Program-made: the position numbers and the translations under genes
The notes under the pieces: model-generated
What the model saw: only the letters and a program-made list of their open reading frames with translations
Told to the model about the DNA's origin: nothing
Database searches by the model: none
Shown here: in pieces, positions 11,664 to 21,984 of the stretch
Numbering within the stretch: the first letter of the stretch is position 1
Layout: each line of letters begins with the position of its first letter
Source: Diphasiastrum complanatum
Lineage: Eukaryota; Streptophyta; Lycopodiopsida; Lycopodiales; Lycopodiaceae
Direction: 5' to 3'
Length of the DNA: 64,000 nucleotides
Assembly (NCBI GenBank): GCA_029204225.1
Contig: CM055107.1
Location: 45,849,165 to 45,913,164, forward strand

Positions 11664-12852
11664 CAAGACAACCGGGGGTTCTAATCGTAAGTTAGCAGTT
11701 TGAATATGGTAGCTGTACCTAGACTAAGTAATAATTTTGACTACAGTTGCTAGAGCAGCCAATGTGTATTGATTGACATTACACTCAGTTTTGTGGCTGG
11801 GCTTAAAAGGATTATACAGGAATATCTGTCTACAAGAGCCTTTACGCAACCCTACGGGTATAAACCCAAATCTCACCACATGCCAAGTCTATGTACTGAG
11901 CATTGCTCAACGTCAAAGCTAAACGACTGTCTTGGGCAAAGTGGATAAGCGGAAGGGTAAGTTCCTTAGAAGAGGATCTCAACTGCACTTACGACTAACA
12001 TTATCAAACATTCAGGAATCGGCACAGAGCTTATTATATGCTCTTCTCTCTCTCGATGTGAAGCTCCAGCAAATTAGACACCGAATCGATAACTCAACAA
12101 AAAAAGACAAATATATCAGTAAACAATGTCACATATTATAATCAACAATATGTAAATTGGAACACAACTTAACGCGCGATTGAATATAGCAAAAACATAG
12201 ACTCACTAAATGCATACGAAGAAGACTAGTAGTGTGCTGCTGCTGGCGCTGTGCAGACATCTTATCGCCGCCAACTGGAGTCGCTAATGCTGCCATTCAA
12301 TCCCCAGCTAAAGTAGATCGATCGTTGCATGCAAAATCAAAATGATATGTGACCTCTGTGTTGTGAGGTCCTCAGCTTAATATATGCGTTTCCTTTAGGT
12401 TAATTTTGGCGCTAAACGTTTATTTAAAATTGAACGCGACGGATGAAATTGTTGGCGCCAATAATAAATGCGATGTATCCACGCTTTGCCCGAGGGCAGG
12501 CCCGGACCAGCAAGGAAAGCCCCAGGGCTTCGGGCAAGCCCTACGTAGACCATTGTGCGAAGGTTTTTTTTTTTTTTTTTTTTTTTTAATTTTTGGCTGT
12601 ACCGTACGGCCGTAAGCGAGGACCAGTTTATTTTTTTTTTCGGTTTTTTGCCGTTTTTTTTTTTTTTTGCAAATTTTTTTACGTTTGTGGTGGAATCTGG
12701 ATGTGGACAGCCAATGACGGGCTGCCACATAGCACATGCACATTTCACCGGAGAGAGGAGAGAGAATGACAGATTCCTAAGAGAGAGAAAATTGGATGGA
12801 CATTATGCTCCTGGAAGTGGTCCCAAAATACAAAGGACACCTGAGCACAAGG
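11664..12852. other. Protease upstream region and T-rich tracts, no gene
   Basis: This is the unduplicated spacer of the inverted repeat beyond the protease. It has poly-T runs at 12,564-12,587 (24 T) and 12,654-12,668, a palindromic ccgtacgg, and a GC-rich patch at 12,490-12,545. Frames across the T runs are low-complexity artefacts. The poly-T tract could be the tail of an old minus-strand retroposon, but no body was recognised. Confidence 0.5.
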
Positions 12853-13256
12853 CATTACGTTGGTGTTAATGCATTCAACGTTGGTGGAAATCGACGACTG
12901 GGAGTCAATCTGCGTATTTTATCATTCGAGACGAATTGAAGGCTGCAATCACACTCGCACTTGCAGATGCGCCATCCGGTACCGAGTTTGAGCTTTGTTA
13001 TAACGTAGAAGAGCGGTTGGGTAGATAAACCATTCCGAGTCTCACCTTTCATTTCATAGATGTCTACTTTAACCCCCCTCCAGAGAACTATTTCATATGT
13101 AATGAGAATTTGCTTTGCCTGGCCATGAAATATGGTGAAGGAGTTTCCATAATTGGCAGTCTCATGCACAACAATTATCATTTTGAGTATGATCTAGGCA
13201 AGTCTAAACTCTCTTTCATACAAGCCCCATGTGGGTGCGCTAAACCATCATGCTGA
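12853..13256 (+). pseudogene. Broken 3' copy of the aspartic protease
   Basis: Plus-strand copy of the last third of the protease, from YYVGVNAF to CAKPSC and the same stop at 13,254-13,256. About 60 bp are missing near 12,915, removing the second catalytic motif (DSGS), and a stop occurs near 13,026 where the parent reads RYTIP. There is no N-terminal half, signal peptide or first catalytic Asp, so it is a pseudogene fragment made by the inverted duplication. Confidence 0.9.
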
Positions 13257-14988
13257 TGACATAAGTATTGTTTATGTCAAGCTTAGAGAATGTCACAAAG
13301 ATGATCGTAGCTTATAGACATAAAATCAGCCTACTTTTTAAAGGTTAGAATAGATTATATTGTTTGGCTTTGGAGGACGATTAAAATTTGTTTTGCTTAT
13401 GGATATTTCACAATCTCTTCCTCGTCAAAGTTGTGTCATTTGAGTTGAGTAATTGAATGCTATTTTGAGTTCTAACGATATGTAAACTTTTAAGTGGCGT
13501 ACAGTATGAGTAATATGTGTAAACTTTCAGGTCATTTTTATTGAATTGCTTCAGGTCTTGTTTTAGCCATCTTTGTGGATCATTTTCTTGTACATGTGTT
13601 ATTAAGCAGTGATATTTCAATACAATTTCTCTCCTTTTGTTGCCCTTTATTTAACCTACCTTGTCTATATTTCTTGCTTAATATTATGTATTTTTTCAAC
13701 AAACTTGTAACAATAAAGAGATAATTTTGGCCCCTAACAAGTACATAATTTCTTTATATGAAAGACGTGAAAGTTGAAATATGTTAGTTTTTATTATTGT
13801 TTTTCATATTTCAGTTGAACAGTACTGTTTAGTTAGGATGCTAGACATTGCGATGATTTAAGATGCTAGAGTTTCAACACAAATAAAAGAAAGGACATAA
13901 TAAATGATTCTAGATGGTTAGTATGTGCAGGTAAGACCTCTCTAAGTTGGTTGTATGTTGCATGCTCTCTGAATATCGTCATTTCATTGCTTTATAAAAA
14001 GTTTGTGATTTGTACAAAAAAGCATTGGTTACAAACATAAATTCGTCCAAGTTGTGGCATATTTTTGGAAAGCATGTGCCGTTACGATTTGGCATGTTTA
14101 TTGTAACAAATTAAATTACTTATGATTTTATTAAAAGTTAGCTGCAAGAAGTAGATCTGAAATTGAGGTACTGGTATTTTATCATAACGGCAACATGATC
14201 AGATGAATATTTGTATATCTATTGATGATGCTCATATTCATTTTAATGATAGTCTTGGCTACCTTAACTGAACATCCATTTCTGCCTAGATTATTATTTA
14301 TTTTGCTACACAATTGTTTTGATACCATACTATTCTTACCAATTCCTCTTTTTGAGGAATGACATCCTATATATTTTAGTTAAACCTCTTCATTTAGGAT
14401 TCGATGAGCCATGACATGTACTACATTTAATTTGGTGCCATTAGCGAGGATGAGAAAATAATTGATAGTACATATTGTGTTGTGTGTGGTAGCTCATTGG
14501 AACTTGATTGATGTATTGTTGCGAACCAATATAATCTTATGACAAGAGTAGAAAATTTTAGAGCTGTAGCGTGAAATACAACCAAGAGTTTGTCACTGTT
14601 CACATTTTGAATATATGTAACATGTGAAACTTTATATCATATCAAAATGTATTCACAAGAAACCACATAGTATACTTGTGATTAGGTGGTTTATTTGAAA
14701 TGTCAGAACTTTAAATGTGTCATTGAATAATTTTCTTCATGTGGATGGATTGTTTGAATGGAATGTTGCACATCTATGGTGTTATGATGTTCTTATTGCA
14801 TTGATTTTGATTGACTAATTGTGAGATCATAGTAATGTTGCCATTCTATGAGGTGCGAAGTGGCTGATAGTTCGGATTGTCAAGAAACACTGTCAAATTG
14901 TTAGTTACTGATGTGGAAGACTTGGTGAATTAAGAGCACCATGTTTAGATCATCTATAACAACAGGACCAATTGATTGATCGATGAGT
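12853..14988 (-). repeat. Inverted duplication, arm B
   Basis: Reverse-orientation partner of 8,421-10,628. The inner edge falls inside the protease coding sequence at the codons for YYVGVNAF; the outer edge is near actcatcgatca at 14,970-14,988. Differences are mostly single-base substitutions plus a roughly 60-bp deletion in the protease part. Confidence 0.9.
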
Positions 14989-15148
14989 AAAGTTAATATG
15001 AGTAACTCGAGACAACTTTAATAAGAATACTTTGTTAAATCATGGTTTACTACTTAACTAGAGTTAACCCATAGCAGCAAAAAGCTCAGTGTTCCAAAAT
15101 TTTGTTTACATTGATTCTCAACAAGCTATAGCTTTCTACAAATAACAA

Positions 15149-16190
15149 ATGGCACCATCAAGGAAACCATGCTCCTCAATAGACTACGTGGTTCTCTTCA
15201 ATGAGAAAAATGACAATGAATTATGGGTGCCAAAAAAGTATTCAAAAAACTCTTGGGTTTGCTGCGTCCATCATCAAAAGGAAAATTTTGAAAAAGCAAG
15301 AAGACAAAACTATCATTTCGATCTTATTGGAAGGCCAGAATTATGGATTTCAAAACATCATCAGGAGAAAAATCTATATCTGAAATATTAGTTCAACATG
15401 TGTGACGCATTCAGATTTAAATGTGCAAGGACTGAATTGTCATGATCACAAAAAAAGCAACTGTGAGTATTGATATATTATTTGCACTTATATTTCTCCC
15501 ATTCTAGATCATTTATTTCTAAAGTGTTAATCTGATCACTTTTCTATTACAGATTTATATCCTTCCAATATAATTAAATGGGAACCATCGGGGTGTTTTG
15601 CAAGTGTGAATTGGATGTACTACATGCTGATATTGGACAATTGCAATATAGAGGTAGAACTCCAAAGGAACTTGTTGGTTGTGGAATCTTTTTCTATAAA
15701 TTGATTTAAAAGGGGGTTTTGGAAAAATCTAGACCATTCCACTACCTAGTTTTAGAAGTGATGAATGGGTTACTCCTTATGCCTCAACTTAAGAATCATT
15801 TCGATGTAAAGTGTATAATGACATAAAAAATCCATTAAAGATAACCACATGCTCAAAAACAGTCCGATTAAATTGGTTTTTTTCTTTTAATATGAGCTAC
15901 ATTAGGCCAAAACTATTTCTCTGACAATATGATATACCCACATATTTCAGATTCATTTCCATTGGTAAACTAGTAAGTAATTATAAACATTTTTATTCTT
16001 CTTTAATAACTTATATCAACAATCATCCATATGCTATATGCTTTTCTTGATGCAACACAATTTGTTTCAATTTTTTGCAAGTACGTAACAGACACAAGCT
16101 TGAGATCAAATGTGGAAATATTGGCAAAACTATTCAAATATTGAATAAACACTAAAATTTAGTATCAAAAAAATAAAATTCCATCATCAT
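15149..16190 (+). pseudogene. Element X ORF1 (copy X3), unknown function
   Basis: The first exon is open from the ATG at 15,149 to about 15,391. Its residues NDNELWVPKKYSKNSWV align with SNEHWVPHTFSTFDWV of X1 ORF1, and the later DLIGRPELW with HWKGRIHEF. Downstream exons are broken by stops, but the last two are recognisable: the RFISIGKL coding block with a gtaagt donor near 15,970, and the following block coding HKLEIKCGNI near 16,090, ending at about 16,160. I do not recognise the family. Confidence 0.6.
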
Positions 16191-16378
16191 TATGGAATAG
16201 AAAACAAGTATAAATTGCAATACAATGCTATCACATAGACACAGATCGATTGCAACAATCCATATTCATATCAATGAAAATTCCAAAGATGGGTTGTGTA
16301 CAAGTAATAATGTATCTATCTTTTGATGATAATATGTACATGTTTATGTACACTTGAAATGTAATAAAAGTAAATTTT

Positions 16379-16545
16379 CTATTCTATATTTTCTTCTATA
16401 GCAAGAGAAACATATGGTAAAATTGCTTGCTCTTGTGTTGTTTCAGTATCAGGAGGTTGATAGAACACAATCTCCTGTCCTGTTATTTGAGCTTCCTCTT
16501 CATTGGGAAATACTTGTTGTTGGAGTTAATCTTCAATTCTACTCA
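16379..16545 (-). pseudogene. Terminal-exon remnant of the X H3-fusion gene (X3)
   Basis: On the minus strand the sequence reads VFPNEEEAQITGQEIVF, then PPDTETTQEQAI and a stop at 16,379-16,381. This matches VIPNTEEGDII...PETEEGEIIEGA at the end of the X2 H3-fusion gene (59,036-59,392), including the acidic repeats and position of the stop. The upstream exons, including the histone fold, are gone. Confidence 0.6.
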
Positions 16546-16560
16546 CCTAAATTTAGTTCC

Positions 16561-17559
16561 TGAGCACTATATTCTCTCTCTATATGGATAGCAGTCTTAC
16601 TCGCATAAGTCAAACAATTTGTACAAACAACGACTTGAAGCAGGGCAGGACCGACTCAATTTGATCGACATCGACTTCATTGACTCGACCAAAATTTGTG
16701 GGGAAAATCCACAAATAAGTGCAATCAGATCCAAATCCCTATTAATCCATTGCATGTAGACACTAAAAGTTCTGATTCTAGTCAAAAATGGTTTCTATAG
16801 CCCATTTATGGTCCAAAAACCCCAATTTTTGGTCCAAAATCACTATCTAATCAACCTTTTGACTATTCAAACATCATGCAATCATTAGATCCAATTATTA
16901 ATCACTGTAAAACAGCAAGTACAATCTGGAAAACGTACTACATCAGTACCTATGATCAATTTCAAGCAAAAAACTTCAATTCTAGGTGAAAAATTCACTA
17001 ATCATAAAAAATCCTTTGATTTCCACCAAAAACTATGGAGAAAACCATAATTATGATCTTTAGGTTGAAAGTACACCAAATTCAGAGAAGCCACTTACTT
17101 GGAGATCAATTCCACCACCTGGAAGTAGCATGCAAGGAGACATCCACAAAAATTGAGAAAATACAAGAAGTAGCTCCACCTTCTGATTGATTCAAATCCA
17201 TAGCTTTGCGACTGTAATGATCGCCTTATGAATATCTGACTAGATCCTGTTGCAAAACAACAAAAAGGACACATGTGGAGCAAAACCACCCATCCAAACC
17301 TAGATTCCTCCTAGAGTTTCCTCTTGGACCTAGCCCCCAAGCCATAGTGAAGAACACAAGAGAGAGGAGGAGAAACTGGCTCAAGAATCTAAATTCACAA
17401 TAGAAGGATGGGCGAGTTTCCAATGGACATATTCTCCTCAAGAGAGAGAATATTCCTCCTAGGATCCCCATGCAACCTATATTGAGCTATTGACCTCCTA
17501 TTCTTGCATTGAAGCAGTCTTCACCATGCATGTGCTCCTATGTCCAATTATAGGTCTGG
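16561..17559. other. No gene recognised
   Basis: About 1 kb of AT-rich sequence with short open frames only (for example 17,226-17,471 on the minus strand). No retrotransposon domain or repeat partner inside the window was recognised. Confidence 0.5.
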
Positions 17560-17806
17560 GCCCTCATATGATTATTAATTACTTGATACGACCACGTCCG
17601 AAATGATGTAGCATAACTAATAATCACATACATCTAGAGTGACCGGCTATCCACGTCAGGAACTAATCCGATTCTCTTATACAGGACATGGACATAACAA
17701 GGGGCAAGGGCCTTCCCCATCCATAAAAAGACACCATTTGTACCATATTTGCATGTTCAATAAGAGGAGGAGATTATGTCCAAAATTTTGAATAGAACAT
17801 CATTGC

Positions 17807-17808
<2 letters not shown>

Positions 17809-17852
<44 letters not shown>
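17809..17852. repeat. (CT)n microsatellite
   Basis: Uninterrupted TC/CT dinucleotides of about 44 bp within the first LTR promoter unit, downstream of its TATA-like box. Confidence 0.95.
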
Positions 17853-17854
<2 letters not shown>

Positions 17855-18189
17855 GTTTTGTATTATATATTTGCTTTCCATTTGTTTTTTCTTTCTATTT
17901 GCATGTTGTTAGTGATTTCTAAGAGAGTAGAGAGGATAGGAAGTAAGCACCTCCCCGCTAAAAGGGCCCAAATTAGAACTTACATGAATCATGTGAGTGC
18001 CCTTGTGCTTTCCTAGAACCTAGATTCATTTTGTGTTAGTTTTAGATGGCTTGGATTAGGATCCTTGCCATTGTGATTAACCAATAGGAGAAAGGGACAA
18101 GGGCCTTTTCCATCCATAAAAAGGCACCATTTGTACCATATTTCCATGTTCAATAGGAGGAGGGGATTATGTCCAAATGTGAATAGAAC

Positions 18190-18193
<4 letters not shown>

Positions 18194-18263
<70 letters not shown>
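18194..18263. repeat. (CT)n microsatellite
   Basis: About 70 bp of pure CT in the second promoter unit, at the equivalent position to 17,809-17,852. The two tracts have diverged in length only. Confidence 0.95.
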
Positions 18264-18266
<3 letters not shown>

Positions 18267-18540
18267 TTGTATTTTGTATTTGCTTCCCATTTGTTTTTTC
18301 TTTCTATTTGCATGTTGTTAATGATTTCTAAGAAAGTAGAGAGGATAGGAAGTAAGCACTTCCCCCATTGTATTGTATTCTTGCTCTTATTGCTTGTGGT
18401 TAAAGTAGGGTAGTTAGTTAGATGTGGTTAATGTAGGTGTGGTTAGAGTAGGTTTTGCAAGCTAACTTCGCAAGGGAAGCACTATTCCCTTGAGAAGGTT
18501 AGATTTGTTGCTTGTATGATCTGTGGAGATAGATTGAGAG

Positions 18541-18900
18541 GTGAAAAACATCAAATCCCAGCACCGTATAAATAAAAAAAACACCATGTAGTTTTGACAA
18601 ACTGTCCAAAAAAGAGCCAAAAAACACCTATCAAACCTCATAGCTTTCTGCTCTGATCAAACCAACCTTTGCCCACCTGACAGTACATTCTGCCACATCA
18701 TCAGTACCTACAATTAGTCAGGCGAAGGTAATTTCCTAGCTAGTTTGCCAAAATTGCCAAAAAATAGTCAGAAAAATGAAAAAACCTTTGTAAAAAAGTC
18801 CAGAATCTCATAGTAGCCCAAAACACCCCAGACAACCTTTGTCTAGCTTTATTTTAGCATTAGAGTCATCTTGGAGGTCAACGAAGAGTAATACTGAGTG
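18541..18900 (+). repeat. Probable gypsy untranslated leader with GCGAAGGT motifs
   Basis: A-rich sequence (repeated ccaaaaaa and gccaaaaa runs) containing aggcgaaggt and its relatives aacctttgcc and aacctttgt. The texture is the same as the leader of F at 43,900-45,100. The same motif reappears at 21,361-21,984, suggesting one leader split by later insertions. Confidence 0.4.
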
Positions 18901-18929
18901 TATGGTCTCTGGCGAAGGTTCTTAGACTC

Positions 18930-19053
18930 CAAGCCCTTTTAGGGTCAAAGGGGAATGATGACGGGTGGCTAGGCGGTGGGGATGGGATCCCGCACGTGGC
19001 CTGCAGGCACGCACGATGCGCCACATCGTCTACTGGACCGCTCTCCGCTCTCC
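18930..19053 (+). repeat. Inverted partial copy of the TRIM-like LTR
   Basis: This is the reverse complement of part of 19,190-19,320, including ggatcccatccc, the gccacccg block and gaccgctctccgct. It lies immediately left of a copia integrase fragment, so that fragment is flanked by inverted LTR sequences. Confidence 0.8.
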
Positions 19054-19170
19054 ATTGTAGCTTACATCCAGAACAGATTTTCGACCAAGGCTCTCTCAGA
19101 CAAGACACTCCACGAGGTGTGGACATGCTCTGAGCCTTCATTGAAGAACCTTCGAGTGTTTGGGTGCATT
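19054..19170 (+). pseudogene. copia integrase C-terminal fragment (C-family)
   Basis: A 39-codon fragment reading TKALSDKTLHEVW and SLKNLRVFGC, homologous to TKALSGQTPHVVW and SVKNLRVFGC in C2 (27,350-27,450). It is cut on both sides by TRIM-like LTR sequence in opposite orientations. Confidence 0.85.
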
Positions 19171-19183
19171 CCAGCTCAGAGTT

Positions 19184-19805
19184 TGTCGGCAGCGGAGAGC
19201 GGTCCAGTAGACGATGTGGCACGTCATGCACGCTTGCGGGCCGGGTGTGGGATCCCATCCCTATCGCCTAGCCACCCGCCATCATTCCCCTTTGACCCCA
19301 AAGGGCTGGTACCAGGGGACAAGGGTACATTGTCTACAATGAGCTTATATGTGGGTTCTGTTATAGTCTCCATTTGCTTATGGGACAACTGCACTCTTTT
19401 TGGTGCCTTTTTCAGATGCAGTCACTTTGTGCGTAGCTTGCATCCAACACCCCCACTCAAGTGAGCACAGGGTGAAGGAAACCCCCACTTGCTCGTTCAG
19501 GACCAAAACACTTGCTTTGATACCAACTCAGAGTTTGTCGGCAGCGGAGAGCGGTCTAGTAGACGATGTGGCACATCATGCGCGCTTGCGGGCCGCATGC
19601 GGGATCCCATCCCCACCGCCTACCCACCCGCCATCATTCCCCTTTGACCCCAAAAGAGCTGGTACCAGGGGACAAGGGTACATTGTCTACAATGAGCTTA
19701 TATGTGGGTTCTGTTATAGTCTCCATTTGCTTATGGGACAAATGCACTCTTTTTGGTGCCTTTTTCAGATGCAGCCACTTTGTGCATAGCTTGCATCCTC
19801 CAACA
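19184..19805 (-). mobile_element. TRIM-like miniature LTR retrotransposon
   Basis: Two direct repeats, 19,184-19,449 and 19,536-19,805 (266 and 270 bp), flank only 86 bp. In minus orientation the repeats begin TGTTGGA and end CCGACA, the internal segment starts with a primer site (TGGTATCAAAGC, 19,525-19,514) set about 10 bases inside the LTR, and ends with a purine tract AGTGGGGG (19,457-19,450) abutting the next LTR. There is no coding sequence. This is the architecture of terminal-repeat retrotransposons in miniature, which rely on proteins from other elements. No clean target duplication was found, so the site has been rearranged. Confidence 0.75.
19514..19525 (-). other. Primer binding site of the TRIM-like element
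   Basis: Minus-strand TGGTATCAAAGC matches the initiator tRNA-Met primer site with one change (G to A), the same variant as in copia B at 30,670-30,681. Confidence 0.7.
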
Positions 19806-20197
19806 TCTTGAAGATCAATCAAACTTGGCAAAGTCTTTTGAATGGCAAGACTTTGTACAATGTTAGCATGAGCATCCAACAATCCATTAAGAATAACCTG
19901 AAAAAGCTCTCCTTCCTTAATGGTCTTATCAATGCAAGCTAACTCATCATTCAAAGCCTTCACTCTCAAAACAAAAATATTTGGACATTCTTCATTCTTT
20001 TGCAAACATTGAAAGATTTGTCTTCTTAGAGTCAGCACTCTAGAAGTAGACTTGCATTCATAAAGCTTCTTTAATGAATCCCAAGCATCCTTTGATGAAG
20101 TACTCTTACCAACTTCCTTAAGAAGTTCATTGGTAAAATTCATCTTGATCATGTGTAGAGCTCTTTTGGACCTCTCTTGATCATGTGTAGAGCTCAT
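19806..20197 (-). pseudogene. copia gag fragment (J/D family relative)
   Basis: The minus-strand frame reads KRALHMIKMNFTNELLKEVGK, LYECKSTSRVLTLRRQIF and LDAHANIVQSLAIQKTLP, close to the gag of J (48,240-48,620) but with more substitutions, so it is an older relative. It is cut at 19,805 by the TRIM-like LTR at the codons for DLQD. Confidence 0.85.
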
Positions 20198-20739
20198 TTA
20201 CAACCTCAATCTTGTATGTAATGTGATTAAATAAAAGTTAGACACCGCATAACGGTGCACTTGTATTTCCAAAGTGCCAATAGCTACAAATAGGCCTTGA
20301 AGCCTTAGGAAGAACAAGCAACTAATTTTGGTTAATTGCCTCGAAGCACAGTAGGAAATTTATGTGGTGTGGCTCAAGTAGAAATTGTAAAAAGCATTGT
20401 AAAGTCAAGCTACTTGCAAAAAAATAAAACCATGCCACCTTCAGCAAGTTGGGACCCTCAGGCGCTGTGTTGTTGGATTTCCTTAACGGGCTTCTAGCAA
20501 CAACTTGTGTTGGCTTAACTTATGCAGACTAAAGCTTAGATCAGGCTTTGTTATAGTTAACTATATAAGTGAGCCAATAAGACTCCTATAAAGAGTGATG
20601 TCCTCGAATGATCTTTCATCATCTTTCATAGGATTGGTGTATCTATGCCTTTATAGTTTTCCATTTGGAATTTCTTAAGCATGGAAAGTGGATATCTACT
20701 TTGACTTATGAAAGCATGATCGTTCCAAAAGTTAATTTC
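20198..20739. other. No gene recognised
   Basis: No open frame of note and no repeat partner recognised. Probably decayed retrotransposon sequence, given gypsy integrase remains directly to the right. Confidence 0.4.
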
Positions 20740-20990
20740 TAGGCCTAAAATGTAGTGCAGAATTTGGCAGTGGTTCGTGCAACATCAGCAGTTCACACAA
20801 CTTTGGCTTCCACCCATTTGGTGAGATAAATATGTTGCCAGGATGATGTATCAGGTTTGTGAACTCCTTGCAGTGGGGTGGATAGGGCCAATATAGTCCA
20901 ATCCCCACTTCTTGAATGGAGCTTGAGCTAGCACTGGAGGGTGATTTGGTCGGATCTCTTCCGCTGTTGCTTGATGTAGCTCTGGATTCT
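20740..20990 (-). pseudogene. gypsy integrase fragment
   Basis: Minus-strand translation gives APFKKWGLDYIGPIHP, the start of the Ty3/gypsy integrase core (WGLDYIGP holds the first catalytic Asp), followed after stops by YLTKWVEAKVV. Two in-frame stops in about 80 codons show decay. It is a different lineage from F, which reads PFEKWGID. Confidence 0.75.
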
Positions 20991-21360
20991 CTGTAGGTAG
21001 TATTCTACCATATCTCAATACAACGTAAAGGCTTTTGCAACAATGGATCTGAGTGGATCTTGTTTAGGTGATGATCAGTGAATGATGATAGAAAGGAATG
21101 GAAGGAACATGAATAACTAACAGATTTTACTGGACAACAATTGAAATGGTTATTGAGAGAGGAGTGTATGGTGGCACAGATGTGAATGTAACTGATCACA
21201 CAAAAAAAATGGATGTTGTAACAGAGGAGCTGGCAACACTGCTGGCCTTGATGGTACCGGGGTGGGTGGGGTCTGTGGCCTCCCCCCTGAGGCCCCAGCG
21301 CAAGGGTTTAGGGAATTGCGTTGGCCCCCAACACTAAATGGTATGACTTGTATAAGATCG
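20991..21360. other. No gene recognised; GC-rich patch at 21,240-21,330
   Basis: The patch contains gtggcctcccccctgaggcc and is much more GC-rich than its surroundings. Short frames on both strands cover it but have no recognisable domain. Confidence 0.4.
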
Positions 21361-21984
21361 AACATGTATTTCGTGAGTCAAGTCCACTAGTAGTTTCAAC
21401 AATTTTTTGGATTTTTTAAGATTTTCTTAACATGAACCTTCGCTGATTGATACATGATTTGTCACAATGTATTACCACTTTAGGGAGCTCGATGAGAGTT
21501 CTTGTTGGTGAAGGATGGTTCAACGAAGGTTCTGAAAGCAATTTGGGCATGATTTGGACTGGGAACCTTTGCCACTATACTTTTGATAGAGACTAACCTT
21601 CGTAGACTTGCAAGGAAGTACAGATTGATGATTAGAGAGCTGGCAATTGCTAGTAGGCGAAGGTTTTCATGGTGAGAAATAGTCTGGCGAAGGTTTAGAG
21701 GGTAATTTGGCACTTTTGAGAGCTGGGAATGTTCGCCGGACTAGTTATAGATAATATTAACCTTTGTTGACTTCACAGATACTTCAAAACAATGTTTTAT
21801 GACTATTCTGAACTTGGTGATGATAATGACATACTGGTGAAAGTTTATGAAGGTTGGTGAGGATTCATAGGACATAGACTTTTCTCTGAACACTGGGAAT
21901 GTTCACCAACTTTATCCAAGCTAAAAAACATGGAGAAGTAGTGACTGGCAAACTGGCGAAGGTTTACACTGTGAAGTTGAATCA
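21361..21984 (+). repeat. Leader-like sequence with dispersed GGCGAAGGTT motifs
   Basis: The motif ggcgaaggtt or its reverse aaccttcgc, with variants, recurs roughly every 50-100 bp (near 21,436, 21,596, 21,656, 21,683, 21,850, 21,955). No coding sequence. It resembles the motif-bearing leader at 18,541-18,900 and ends where copia C1 begins. Confidence 0.4.

Larger units (their letters stand above)
15149..16560. mobile_element. Element X, copy X3 (fragment)
   Basis: This segment holds a decayed ORF1 on the plus strand followed tail-to-tail by the last-exon remnant of the H3-fusion gene on the minus strand, the same arrangement as X2 (58,607-59,392). Noncoding sequence between them also matches X2: the block cagattcatttccattggtaaact and the later atgggttgt with tacaagtaa have counterparts at 58,635-58,995. 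No histone-fold part, transposase or terminal repeats were found, so the copy is truncated. Confidence 0.7.
17560..18540 (+). repeat. gypsy LTR-like sequence with a tandemly duplicated promoter block
   Basis: Two direct repeats of about 260 bp, 17,700-17,955 and 18,095-18,360, each contain a caagggcc block, a TATA-like CATAAAAAG, the phrase caccatttgtacc, a CT microsatellite, then tatttgcttcccatttg-type sequence and agagaggataggaagtaagca. The sequence before the second unit (17,966-18,150) matches 34,557-34,750 in the LTR of element F in the same order. I read it as an LTR of a gypsy family related to F with an internal duplication of its promoter. Confidence 0.6.

Noticed and set aside
12406-12869. 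Frames with long Phe or Lys runs
   Set aside because: They are products of the poly-T tracts and have no domain content.
17809-18263. CRISPR-like or satellite array
   Set aside because: Only two promoter units and simple CT microsatellites are present; there are no regular spacers.
18976-19789. Overlapping frames with repeated CGIPSPPPSHPPSFPFDP-type peptides
   Set aside because: They translate the TRIM-like LTR copies; repetition comes from the LTRs, not from a protein repeat.
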